64,000 nt of DNA, taken from contig CAXXEO010000022.1 of assembly GCA_963664585.2 (NCBI GenBank), forward strand, positions 17,256 to 81,255. The letters run 5' to 3'. The position numbers were made by a program, and so were the translations under genes. Position 1 is the first letter of the stretch, and each line of letters opens with the position of its first letter. Under the pieces are notes generated by a model, which was given only the letters and a program-made list of their open reading frames with translations, did not search any database and was not told the DNA's origin. Source of the DNA: G963664585 sp963664585. Lineage in GTDB: Bacteria > Bacillota > Clostridia > Oscillospirales > Ruminococcaceae. Shown piece after piece: positions 52,224-60,400 of the stretch.

Positions 52224-54719
52224 ATGTTTAACTTTAACGGATTTACACAGAAAGCTTCAAACGCAATAAATATTGCAATTGCCCAGGCATCAGCACTGGG
52301 ACACACATATATAGGAAGCGAACACATTCTTTTGGGGCTAATCAGCGAGGGGAGTGGATGTGCTTATAATTTACTTGCGCTCAAAGGAATACGTGCTGAG
52401 GCAATTACCGCACTTCTGGTGGGAACGGTGGGACGGGGAATGCAATCGATGCTTACCCCCTCTGACCTGACCCCCTGCTGCAAACGCATCCTGGAGGGAT
52501 CGGTGGTCGAAGCGAAACTGATGGGACGGGCAAGCGTAGGAACCGAGCATCTACTGATGGCTCTTTTGAAAGAAAAAGATAGCTGCGCGGTGCGTTTTAT
52601 TCGGGATCTAGGATCAGATCCCGCCCAGCTTTACAAGAGCCTGATTGAACTTATCAATGAAGAAATGGCTGATCCACTAGGCGGTGATAAATCCAAACAG
52701 CGCGCAGCGGGTAAGAATCCCAGGGTGCAGGGTGCGGGTAAAACGCAACTTTTGGATAAGTATTCCCGTGATCTCACAGATATGGCCGCACAGCACCTGT
52801 TGGATCCTGTGATCGGCAGAGCCAGTGAGATAGAGCGCGTTATTCAAATTCTGTCTCGTCGTACAAAGAACAACCCTTGTCTGATCGGAGAGGCTGGGGT
52901 AGGAAAAACTGCGGTGATTGAAGGGCTGGCCCAACGCATTGTTTCCGGAGAGGTACCCATGAATCTGCGGGAAAAAAGGCTTGTAACCCTGGATCTTACC
53001 GGGATCGTCGCGGGAACAAAATACCGTGGTGATTTTGAAGAACGCATCAAGGGAATCATCGCTGAGGTTACGGCTGTGGGGAATATTTTGCTTTTTGTGG
53101 ATGAAATTCACAATATCATGGGCATGGGCTCTGCTGAAGGCGCAGTAGACGCCGCCAATATACTCAAGCCACAGCTTTCACGGGGCGAAATTCAATTGAT
53201 AGGTGCCACCACCATAGATGAGTACAGAAAGCATATTGAAAAAGACTCTGCTCTTGAGAGAAGATTCCAAAGTGTGATGATCAATGAACCCAGTGAGCAG
53301 GATGCGATGGAAATTCTAATGGGGCTTAGGGAAAAATATGAAACCCATCACCGCGTCAAGATTACGGATGGTGCCGTCAAGGCAGCCGTTACGTTATCAA
53401 GCAGGTATATTTCAGACCGATACCTGCCTGATAAGGCAATTGATCTTATTGATGAGGCTGCCTCTCATATAAAGCTAAAGACCTTTACAGCTCCAGATCA
53501 GCTTTATGAAGCCGAAAACAAACTTAAAGGAATAAAGCATGATAAAGAAGCAGCTATCAACGCCATGAACTTTGAGCTTGCCGCGAACCTGCGCACGGAA
53601 GAGGAAGAGGTCAAAGAGCGCTATCGGCAGCTTAAAGAACGCTGGGAAAAATCTGAGCTTACCTCTTCCCAGGTGGTGACGCCGGATGACATCGCCCTGA
53701 TGGTTTCACAGGCGACGGGTATAGAGGTTACAAGTCTCACCAGAGAACAAAGCGACCGCCTTCTGGCTCTGGAGGATGAAATACACGGCCGTATTATCGG
53801 ACAGAATGAGGCGGTAAACGCAGTAGCAAGAGCTATACGAAGAGGGCGTGTAGGGCTTAAAGATCCGGGAAGGCCGGTGGGCTCATTTATTTTTCTCGGC
53901 CCCACCGGTGTGGGAAAGACAGAGTTGTGCAAAGCGCTCTCCACAAGTCTTTTTGGAAGTGAACAGGCGATGATACGCATGGATATGTCCGAGTATATGG
54001 AAAAGCATACGGTTTCCAAGCTGATCGGCTCGCCGCCCGGCTATGTTGGATATGATGACGGCGGGCAACTCACCGAAAGAGTCAGGCGCAAGCCCTATTC
54101 TGTGGTGCTTTTTGACGAGATTGAAAAAGCCCACCCTGATGTTTTTAACATTTTGCTACAAATTTTGGAGGATGGCATGCTGACAGATTCGCAGGGGCGG
54201 ACAGTCAGTTTCAAAAATACGGTCGTCATTATGACCTCAAATATTGGCGCCAGATATATTACTGATAAAAAAAGCTTTGGTTTCTCTGGCATGGAGAAAG
54301 GTTCGGAACAGGAGGATAAAGCTATACGACAGCAGGTGCTGGTTGAGGTTAAACAACTATTTAAGCCTGAATTTTTAAATCGTGTCGATGAAATTATTGT
54401 CTTTCACAGGCTTAGTCACGAAAATGTGGTCTCTATTACGGAAAAAATGTTTATTGCAACCGTTAAGCGGCTCTGTACACTTAATATCACCATGGAATAC
54501 ACGAAGCAGGCTGTCGAAAGGATTGCAGAAGAGGGATTCGACAACTCCTATGGGGCAAGACCGCTTAGGCGTACCGTGCAGACACTCGTTGAGGACCGTT
54601 TGGCTGATGAAATACTGCGCGGAAGTATCAGACCCGGGGATAAAGTGCTGTGCGATTACCATGATGGCAACTTTGCTTTTGAAAAAAGCAGTTTGGTGAT
54701 GGCAGCGACGCAGCCCTAA
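52224..54719 (+). CDS. clpC: ATP-dependent Clp protease ATPase subunit ClpC
   Basis: 831 residues. Two N-terminal Clp-N repeats (about 1-150, FTQKASNAINIAIAQASALGHTYIGSEHILLGL), AAA-1 with GEAGVGKTAVIEG, a middle UVR motif (INAMNFELAANLRTEEE), and AAA-2 with GPTGVGKTELCKAL, ending in a C-terminal small domain. The UVR motif distinguishes ClpC from ClpA/ClpB. It unfolds proteins for ClpP. Unusually for Firmicutes it is alone, without ctsR-mcsA-mcsB upstream, and I see no CtsR-type heptamer repeat before it. GGGGGG precedes the ATG. Confidence 0.96.
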   Translation: MFNFNGFTQKASNAINIAIAQASALGHTYIGSEHILLGLISEGSGCAYNLLALKGIRAEAITALLVGTVGRGMQSMLTPSDLTPCCKRILEGSVVEAKLMGRASVGTEHLLMALLKEKDSCAVRFIRDLGSDPAQLYKSLIELINEEMADPLGGDKSKQRAAGKNPRVQGAGKTQLLDKYSRDLTDMAAQHLLDPVIGRASEIERVIQILSRRTKNNPCLIGEAGVGKTAVIEGLAQRIVSGEVPMNLREKRLVTLDLTGIVAGTKYRGDFEERIKGIIAEVTAVGNILLFVDEIHNIMGMGSAEGAVDAANILKPQLSRGEIQLIGATTIDEYRKHIEKDSALERRFQSVMINEPSEQDAMEILMGLREKYETHHRVKITDGAVKAAVTLSSRYISDRYLPDKAIDLIDEAASHIKLKTFTAPDQLYEAENKLKGIKHDKEAAINAMNFELAANLRTEEEEVKERYRQLKERWEKSELTSSQVVTPDDIALMVSQATGIEVTSLTREQSDRLLALEDEIHGRIIGQNEAVNAVARAIRRGRVGLKDPGRPVGSFIFLGPTGVGKTELCKALSTSLFGSEQAMIRMDMSEYMEKHTVSKLIGSPPGYVGYDDGGQLTERVRRKPYSVVLFDEIEKAHPDVFNILLQILEDGMLTDSQGRTVSFKNTVVIMTSNIGARYITDKKSFGFSGMEKGSEQEDKAIRQQVLVEVKQLFKPEFLNRVDEIIVFHRLSHENVVSITEKMFIATVKRLCTLNITMEYTKQAVERIAEEGFDNSYGARPLRRTVQTLVEDRLADEILRGSIRPGDKVLCDYHDGNFAFEKSSLVMAATQP

Positions 54720-55051
54720 TCATTAACTTTGATTCGTATTTTTTTCTACGCCGCCGATAGTAAAAAATTATTTGCTAAACGTTTAACTCAATTTGAAGGT
54801 TTATGTAGACACAGTGGATTTATAATTGCATTTTTGCATACTTTTATGGTGCGTTTTCTTTGACCCCGCAGTCGGGGAAAGAGAAAATGATTAACGATTG
54901 CTCTTTTGTAAAAAGCAGGATATAATAATCTAAAAATAGTATAGCAATTAAAATTATTGGGACTTTTATCTATTTGTCTGATCTCAAAACGGTGGGACAG
55001 ACAGAATTTAATTCCGCTTTAATTTCTGAGTTGTTAAAGATGGGGGTTTGT

Positions 55052-55435
55052 ATGGAAATAGGGGATCGCTTTGAGGTCTTAACAACGGTAACCGAACAGA
55101 ATACAGCCCTTGCTGTCGGAAGTGGAGACCTTCCGGTTTTTGCGACACCCATGCTGGTGACGCTTATGGAAGAGGCGGCGAAAAGCTGCGCCGAAGGAAC
55201 CCTCGAAGTAGGGCAGACCACAGTGGGCTGCTTTATTTCTGTCAGCCATACCGCAGCCACCCCGATAGGGGGATGGGTTAAGGCTGAGGCAATTCTGACT
55301 GCCGTTGAGGGCAAAAAGATGAACTTTACGTTGACCGCGTGGGACAATTCCGGTCAGATTGGCAATGGCGCGCATGAAAGAGTCATCGTCAACAGCGAGA
55401 GGTTTATGGAAAAGGCGGTCAACCGCCTGAGATGA
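55052..55435 (+). CDS. FlK-like hot-dog thioesterase
   Basis: 127 residues from the ATG at 55052, with a GGGGG run upstream; the open frame extends left but that part does not resemble the family. A single hot-dog domain: VGSGDLPVFATPMLVTLMEEAAKSC, then VGCFISVSHTAATPIG, the pattern of fluoroacetyl-CoA-thioesterase-like proteins. It probably hydrolyses a short acyl-CoA. Located between clpC and the phosphatase gene. The gap 54720-55051 holds only a short hairpin (CCCCGCAGTCGGGG). Confidence 0.85.
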   Translation: MEIGDRFEVLTTVTEQNTALAVGSGDLPVFATPMLVTLMEEAAKSCAEGTLEVGQTTVGCFISVSHTAATPIGGWVKAEAILTAVEGKKMNFTLTAWDNSGQIGNGAHERVIVNSERFMEKAVNRLR

Positions 55436-55551
55436 GATAATTTGTGAGCAAATACCTAACAATAATGTTTGGCCTTTATCCGGTTAAGAGTAAAGGCTCA
55501 TTTTTTCTCTGATTCCCCGCCTTTAGTATTGGAAAGCGAGGTGGGATTGTC

Positions 55552-55580
55552 TTGCACGATGAAAAATTTTGGACTATAAT
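55552..55580 (+). promoter_or_regulatory. Promoter of the phosphatase gene
   Basis: TTGCAC (55552-55557), 17-base spacer, TATAAT (55575-55580), directly before the ribosome-binding site. Confidence 0.65.
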
Positions 55581-55601
55581 TGCTTTCAGAGGTGAATGAT
55601 G

Positions 55602-56255
55602 ATGCTTGCTATATTTGACTTTGACGGAACTCTTGTAGATTCGCTGACGGATCTTGCTATCAGTTCAAATTATGCCCTTGCAAAAAACGGTTTTCCCACC
55701 CATCCGCTGGAAAAGTACCGTGAGTTTGTCGGAGATGGGCTGATTAGACTTTTCGAGCGAGCACTTCCTCAGGGCAGCGAAATGGAGACAATCCAGAAAG
55801 TCAGATCTGTCTATGAAGCCTATTATAACAAGCATATGCAGGATAACTCAAGGCCTTATGATGGGATCGTTCCACTTCTGACCGACCTGAAAAGTTCGGG
55901 AATTAAGCTAGCGGTGCTTTCAAACAAACCACATCAGTTTACGCGCCCTCTTGTGGAATCAATATTCCCCGACACCTTTGACCTGGCTTTTGGACAGCAA
56001 GAGGGATATAAGGTTAAACCAGATCCGAGGACGGCACTTGAAATTATTGCCGCGGCCGGTGTCGATAAGGGACATGCGGTGATGATCGGGGATACCTCCA
56101 TCGATATGAACACAGCAAAGAATGTAGGAATATATGCAGTGGGCGTAACTTGGGGTTTTCGTCAGGTCAGTGAGCTGATAGAGGCAGGCGCCAACGAAAT
56201 TGCCAAGGATTGCGACACACTAAAAAATATTTTGATAAATTACTTGACAAGATAG
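55602..56255 (+). CDS. HAD-family phosphatase (phosphoglycolate phosphatase-like)
   Basis: 217 residues; three tandem ATGs (55596, 55599, 55602), the last best spaced from AGAGGTG. HAD motif I FDFDGTLVDS at the N-terminus, a helical cap, motif II LAVLSNKP, motif III Lys in KVKPDP, motif IV MIGDTSIDMNTAKN. It resembles Gph/PGP; the substrate may be 2-phosphoglycolate or another small phosphate ester. Its last codons overlap the promoter of the following T-box leader. Confidence 0.92.
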   Translation: MLAIFDFDGTLVDSLTDLAISSNYALAKNGFPTHPLEKYREFVGDGLIRLFERALPQGSEMETIQKVRSVYEAYYNKHMQDNSRPYDGIVPLLTDLKSSGIKLAVLSNKPHQFTRPLVESIFPDTFDLAFGQQEGYKVKPDPRTALEIIAAAGVDKGHAVMIGDTSIDMNTAKNVGIYAVGVTWGFRQVSELIEAGANEIAKDCDTLKNILINYLTR

Positions 56256-56272
56256 AAAGAATCGCATACAAT
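56244..56272 (+). promoter_or_regulatory. Promoter of the Ile T-box/acyl-CoA synthetase unit
   Basis: A perfect TTGACA (56244-56249, inside the last codons of the phosphatase gene), 17-base spacer and -10 TACAAT (56267-56272). Confidence 0.8.
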
Positions 56273-56278
56273 GTAAAA

Positions 56279-56548
56279 AAAGTAAAGGCTATGACAGGGA
56301 CGGTTATCCTGTTTCCTTCTCACAGAGAGCCGGTGTTTGGTGCGAACCGGTAGAGGATGGAGATAACTTATCACCCTAGAGCCGGGGACCGAAAGCCAGC
56401 AATTAGGCTCCCCCGCAAAGACAGCGTTAAAAGTCGAGGATTTGATTGAATCCGTATTGAGTGGTGTGCTTTTTTGAAGCATACAATTTGGGTGGTAACG
56501 CGGGCTACAAGGCTCGTCCCAGTAATGGGGCGGGTCTTTTTATTTTAT
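56279..56548 (+). promoter_or_regulatory. T-box leader with Ile specifier (ATC), upstream of an acyl-CoA synthetase
   Basis: Stem I features AGAGAGCCGG (from 56324) and GGTGCGAACCGG, a specifier region ACTTATCACCCTAGAGC, the antiterminator core TGGTAACGCG (56493-56502), and a terminator GGCTCGTCCC / GGGGCGGGTC with T tract (56511-56545). The codon at the specifier position is ATC (56370-56372), followed by a purine and CCCTAGAGC, the same register as the other two T-boxes in the window. The next coding region is a MACS-type acyl-CoA synthetase, with a 106-bp repeat inserted in between. Confidence 0.92.
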
Positions 56549-56570
56549 CAAAAAATCAGAACTTTGAAAA

Positions 56571-56676
56571 TATAGCCAATTAACTTAAAAACTGGCTATA
56601 GTTAAAACGTCATTTTCTTCCCCCGCCGATGGCGGGGGAAGAAATCACAAGCTTGTTTTCAAATTAATCAACTATA
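56571..56676 (+). repeat. 106-bp dispersed palindromic element, copy 14, inside an mRNA leader
   Basis: A full copy with loop CCGATGG. It lies between the T-box terminator and the ribosome-binding site of the acyl-CoA synthetase gene, so it must be transcribed as part of that mRNA whenever the T-box reads through. Confidence 0.95.
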
Positions 56677-56704
56677 TGTGCAATTTATTGAGGAGGAACA
56701 GATT

Positions 56705-58351
56705 ATGGAGAATTTCTACAAACAGTTTTGCGTCGAGGATTTTGACGAGAATGGATTACTTTGCAAATTTGAGCCAATTATACCCGAGGGTTTTAATTTT
56801 GCCTATGATGTTGTGGATCAGATCGCCGCGCTAGAGCCGGACAGAAGGGCAATGGTCTGGACCAATGAAGCCGGTGAAGAAAGAGTATTTACTTTTGGTG
56901 AAATGAGTCAATATTCAAACAGGGCCGCAAATGCTCTCGCTGCTCAGGGCATCAAACGCGGCGACAAGGTGATGCTGATACTCAAGCGCCATTATCAGTT
57001 TTGGTTTGCTGTTCTTGCTTTGCATAAGCTGGGCGCCATCGGTGTACCTGCAACCAATCTGTTAACGACGAAGGATATACTGTACCGTTTTGAGGCTGCC
57101 GAGGTAGATGCCATCGTATGCACCGGAGAGGGAAATGTTACTGAGTATGTTGATGAGGCCTGCGAAAAATACAACCAATTGAAAGCAAAATTTGTAACTC
57201 GTGGTCACCGAGACGGATGGCTGGATTTTGACTTGGCCCTTGAAAGCGCCAGTGAGGATTTTGAGCGTCGCAAGACTGATGCGGGCGACCCAATGCTTTT
57301 ATATTTCACCTCTGGCACAGTAGGACTTCCCAAAATGGTTATGCATGACTTTGCCTATCCCATCGCACATATTGTCACCGCCCGCTACTGGCACAACATC
57401 GGGCCCGAAGACCTGCATCTGACCGTGTCAGAGACTGGCTGGATGAAATCGGTTTGGGGAAAGCTATACGGGCAATGGTTTATGTGCGCCAGCGTCTTTG
57501 TTTATGACTTCGACAAGTTTGTTCCCCATGACCTGTTGCACATGATCGAAAAATATAGAATCACCACCTTCTGCGCTCCGCCGACCATCTACCGCTTTTT
57601 CATTAAAGAGGGAATAGATTACTATGACCTATCGTCCCTTCGCCATGCGACCACAGCGGGTGAGGCTCTTAATCCCGAGGTATTCAATCGCTTTTATGAG
57701 CTTACCGGACTTAGACTGATGGAGGGCTTCGGCCAGACCGAAACCACCCTTCAGACGGCCACCCTTGTAGGAATGAATCCGAAGCCTGGTTCAATGGGAA
57801 GACCGTCTCCTGTCTATGACCTTGTGCTTGTCGATGAGGAAGGGGAACTCGTTGAGGACGGTGTGGTTGGAGAAATCGCGTTGAGACTTCCAGAAAGCGG
57901 ATGGCCAATCGGCATGTTCAAGGGGTATTACAAAAACGAAGCACTGACAAATGAAGTATTTAATGACGGCTTATACCACACAGGTGACACCGCATGGATG
58001 GATGCTGAAGGATACATGTGGTATGTGGGCCGCAATGACGATGTCATCAAGGCGTCAGGATACCGCATAGGCCCCTTTGAGATCGAAAGTGTGCTGATGG
58101 AGCATCCGGCTGTCCTTGAGTGCGCTGTCACAGGTGCACCCGATCCGGTGCGTGGTACAGTTGTCAAGGCAACCGTTATACTGACGAAAGCCTACAAGCC
58201 CTCTGAGGAACTGAAGCATGAGTTACAGGACTTTGTCAAACATCAGACGGCCCCTTATAAATATCCTCGTATTCTGGAATTCACCGAGGCGCTGCCCAAG
58301 ACCATCAGCGGAAAGATCAGGCGTGCGGTTATACGCGGAGCGGCGCAATAA
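56705..58351 (+). CDS. AMP-forming acyl-CoA synthetase, medium/branched-chain (MACS) type
   Basis: 548 residues from the ATG at 56705, after GAGGAGG. It belongs to the ACSM/MACS branch of the adenylate-forming family: FTFGEMSQYSNRAAN, the P-loop YFTSGTVGLPKM (about 200-211; Val where Thr/Ser is usual), SETGWMKSVWGKLYG, EGFGQTETT, YHTGDTAWMDAEGYMWYVGRNDDVIKASGYRIGP (split) and the catalytic Lys537 in ISGKIRR. Characterised members use butyrate, 2-methylbutyrate, isobutyrate and similar short acids. The Ile T-box suggests 2-methylbutyrate (inference). It differs from the Leu-T-box synthetase at 8.8 kb, which is of another branch. Confidence 0.94.
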   Translation: MENFYKQFCVEDFDENGLLCKFEPIIPEGFNFAYDVVDQIAALEPDRRAMVWTNEAGEERVFTFGEMSQYSNRAANALAAQGIKRGDKVMLILKRHYQFWFAVLALHKLGAIGVPATNLLTTKDILYRFEAAEVDAIVCTGEGNVTEYVDEACEKYNQLKAKFVTRGHRDGWLDFDLALESASEDFERRKTDAGDPMLLYFTSGTVGLPKMVMHDFAYPIAHIVTARYWHNIGPEDLHLTVSETGWMKSVWGKLYGQWFMCASVFVYDFDKFVPHDLLHMIEKYRITTFCAPPTIYRFFIKEGIDYYDLSSLRHATTAGEALNPEVFNRFYELTGLRLMEGFGQTETTLQTATLVGMNPKPGSMGRPSPVYDLVLVDEEGELVEDGVVGEIALRLPESGWPIGMFKGYYKNEALTNEVFNDGLYHTGDTAWMDAEGYMWYVGRNDDVIKASGYRIGPFEIESVLMEHPAVLECAVTGAPDPVRGTVVKATVILTKAYKPSEELKHELQDFVKHQTAPYKYPRILEFTEALPKTISGKIRRAVIRGAAQ

Positions 58352-58432
58352 CAGCCTTTGATGATTCAGTGTCTTTACTCAGTTGGAAACACTGACAGGA
58401 AGCCCATTTAATTTGATATAAGAATTCATAAA

Positions 58433-58470
58433 GAACAAGGCTCCGGTTAAACGGAGCCTTGTTTATTGTA
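58433..58470 (+). terminator. Rho-independent terminator of the acyl-CoA synthetase gene
   Basis: Stem AACAAGGCTCCG / CGGAGCCTTGTT (58433-58463) followed by TATTG, 82 bases after the stop codon. Confidence 0.85.
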
Positions 58471-58515
58471 ATAATTGCAGATTGTATTCTGAAGCTCTGC
58501 GTTTTACAGTGATAA

Positions 58516-58621
58516 TATAGTTGATTAATTTGAAAACAAGCTTGTGATTTTTTCTCCCGCCGAAGGCGGTGGAAGAAAATGACGTTTTAACTATAGCAAG
58601 TTTTTAATTTAATTGGCTATA
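58516..58621 (-). repeat. 106-bp dispersed palindromic element, copy 15 (inverted)
   Basis: A full-length reverse copy, among the more diverged ones (TTTTTTCTCCC, GGCGGTGGAAG, TAGCAAG, TTTAATTTAATT). Confidence 0.92.
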
Positions 58622-58723
58622 AATCCCGTAAAATACTTCTTAATTATGTATTCTTGTTTTCTCCCTTCGTCGGGAAAAACGGAAAGTAGATCATCATTTG
58701 ATTTCGGACAGGCTTTAACATCG

Positions 58724-59905
58724 TTAAGCGAGGTAATCAAGAGCGAACTGTATGGTAGAAGCTACACCGTTTTTTAAAACGCTTTCATCAACATCAAACT
58801 TCGCATTGTGGTGAGCTTCACCGGTGCCAAGTTCTTCATTAAGAATTCCCAAAAATGCAAGTACGCCTGGATAGATTTTAAGATATTTTGCCATACTTTC
58901 AGAGGCCATCCACGGATCACACTGGGACAAGTGTTCTTTACCGATCGCCTTATTGATGGACTCAGATGCTATGCGCGAAATTTCAGCATCATTCACAACG
59001 GGGAATCCCAAATGATCAGCATCCGTTCCAGCGATTTCTACTGTACAGTGATTGGCCTCCGCAACCATATTACAGATGCGGTAAAGCGATTCCATCATAT
59101 CATGACCGACTTGGGGATTGAAGAAACGAATAGTCCCACCAAACTTTACAGATTCTGGAATAATATTACCCTGCTTACCGCCTTCAATAAAACCAATAGT
59201 GCAGACGCCTGTCTCCAGCGGACTCTTCTGACGGCTGATAATCAGGTTTAAGTTTGTGATGATTTGTGCTGTTGTTGTAATTGGATCAATGCCTTGATCA
59301 GGGCGTGCTCCATGGCAACCCTTTCCTTTGACTGTTACCGTGAAGCCGCCGGCACCGGACATACGTGGTCCTGCATCGACAGATATGAGGCCTGACTTTA
59401 ATGAAGCATACACATGTATACCCCAAACGGCATCAATTGGATACTCTTCCATTGCCTTTAAGATAGCGGCAATTCCAAGCCCAATTTCTTCACCGCGTTC
59501 AAATACTAGGATAATTGTGCCGTTAATTTTGTCTTTCATCTTAACTAGTTCTTTGGCAGAAGCCAAAAGCATAGCCATGTGCGCATCGTGACCACACATA
59601 TGCGCCACGCCGGGGTTTTCAGAAACGACTATTTTCTTTCTTAACAGGTTTATGTCTGATTCCTCAACCGGAAGGGCATCCATATCGGCGCGCAAAGCAA
59701 TTGTCTTGCCTGGTTTATTCCCATTAATAAATCCAAGCAAACCACCATTTTCTACAATCTTGTAGGGGATACCAAACTTGTCTAGCTCTGCAATGACCAT
59801 GGATATCGTTTTTTCTTCTTTACCAGATACCTCAGGGCATACATGAAATTTTCGTCTCAGATTCACTAAGTACTCTTCATCCACAATGTAGCTAAGATTA
59901 CTCAT
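58724..59905 (-). CDS. M20-family amidohydrolase (paralogue 1)
   Basis: 393 residues. Metal-site motifs HMCGHDAHMAML (about 105-116) and RGEEIG (catalytic Glu pair), then WGIHVYASLKSGLISVDAGPRM, the dimerisation segment KGCHGARPDQGIDP, and a C-terminal EAHHNAKFDVDESVL. It likely removes an acyl or aminobenzoyl group from an amino acid. AAAGGAG precedes the ATG. Clearly a paralogue of the divergent gene at 60401: both share the ISVDAGPRM, ASES and FDVDESVL blocks. Confidence 0.93.
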   Translation of the reverse strand: MSNLSYIVDEEYLVNLRRKFHVCPEVSGKEEKTISMVIAELDKFGIPYKIVENGGLLGFINGNKPGKTIALRADMDALPVEESDINLLRKKIVVSENPGVAHMCGHDAHMAMLLASAKELVKMKDKINGTIILVFERGEEIGLGIAAILKAMEEYPIDAVWGIHVYASLKSGLISVDAGPRMSGAGGFTVTVKGKGCHGARPDQGIDPITTTAQIITNLNLIISRQKSPLETGVCTIGFIEGGKQGNIIPESVKFGGTIRFFNPQVGHDMMESLYRICNMVAEANHCTVEIAGTDADHLGFPVVNDAEISRIASESINKAIGKEHLSQCDPWMASESMAKYLKIYPGVLAFLGILNEELGTGEAHHNAKFDVDESVLKNGVASTIQFALDYLA

Positions 59906-60027
59906 AGTCGTCTCCTTTTCAATTACAGTTTAGTTGCTAAATAGTCTATTGTGCTTAAGTGTAGTTCACCGCAAATACAAAGTCAATATGCTTTGTTGAA
60001 TAAAAATTGGAGATTATATCAGTTAAA

Positions 60028-60073
60028 TTGCTAAACTTTATGAGATAATCGGCTACTTTATGTCTTTTAGCAA
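60028..60073. promoter_or_regulatory. Possible operator: inverted TTGCTAAA sites
   Basis: TTGCTAAA at 60028-60035 and its complement TTTAGCAA at 60066-60073 form an inverted pair. A third copy is at 59934-59941, next to the divergent M20 gene's start. All lie in the 495-bp AT-rich region between two divergent paralogous genes. Regulatory role is inferred only from placement. Confidence 0.35.
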
Positions 60074-60263
60074 AATCAACTGCAAATTTAAACTTTCTCA
60101 CTCATATATTTAGTAACATAATGGTACTTATTGTAAAATAAACGATAAAAACAATATTCAAGCACAAATATAAGGCTACTATTGTCAAAATTAACGAATG
60201 TTTGAGTGCAATTTGTAACTATTAACAAAATATGCAGTATTTATTAAAAGATTGTTAAAATAT

Positions 60264-60292
60264 ATTGACAGGCAAATGTAACAAGAATATCA
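60264..60292 (+). promoter_or_regulatory. Promoter of the second M20 gene
   Basis: Perfect TTGACA (60264-60269), 17-base spacer, TATCAT (60287-60292), about 108 bases before the start codon. Confidence 0.7.
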
Positions 60293-60400
60293 TGTAGACA
60301 GATATGGTTAAGCTCCTTAAATGAATGAGCGAAGTTGAAAAGTGGGCTTTGATCAAATCGCAACCGTAAAGGTTCTAACTCTACAAAAGGGGAGAACAAA

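Noticed and set aside
583..58621. 106-bp repeats as a CRISPR array
   Set aside because: Copies are kilobases apart, with no regular spacers and no cas genes.
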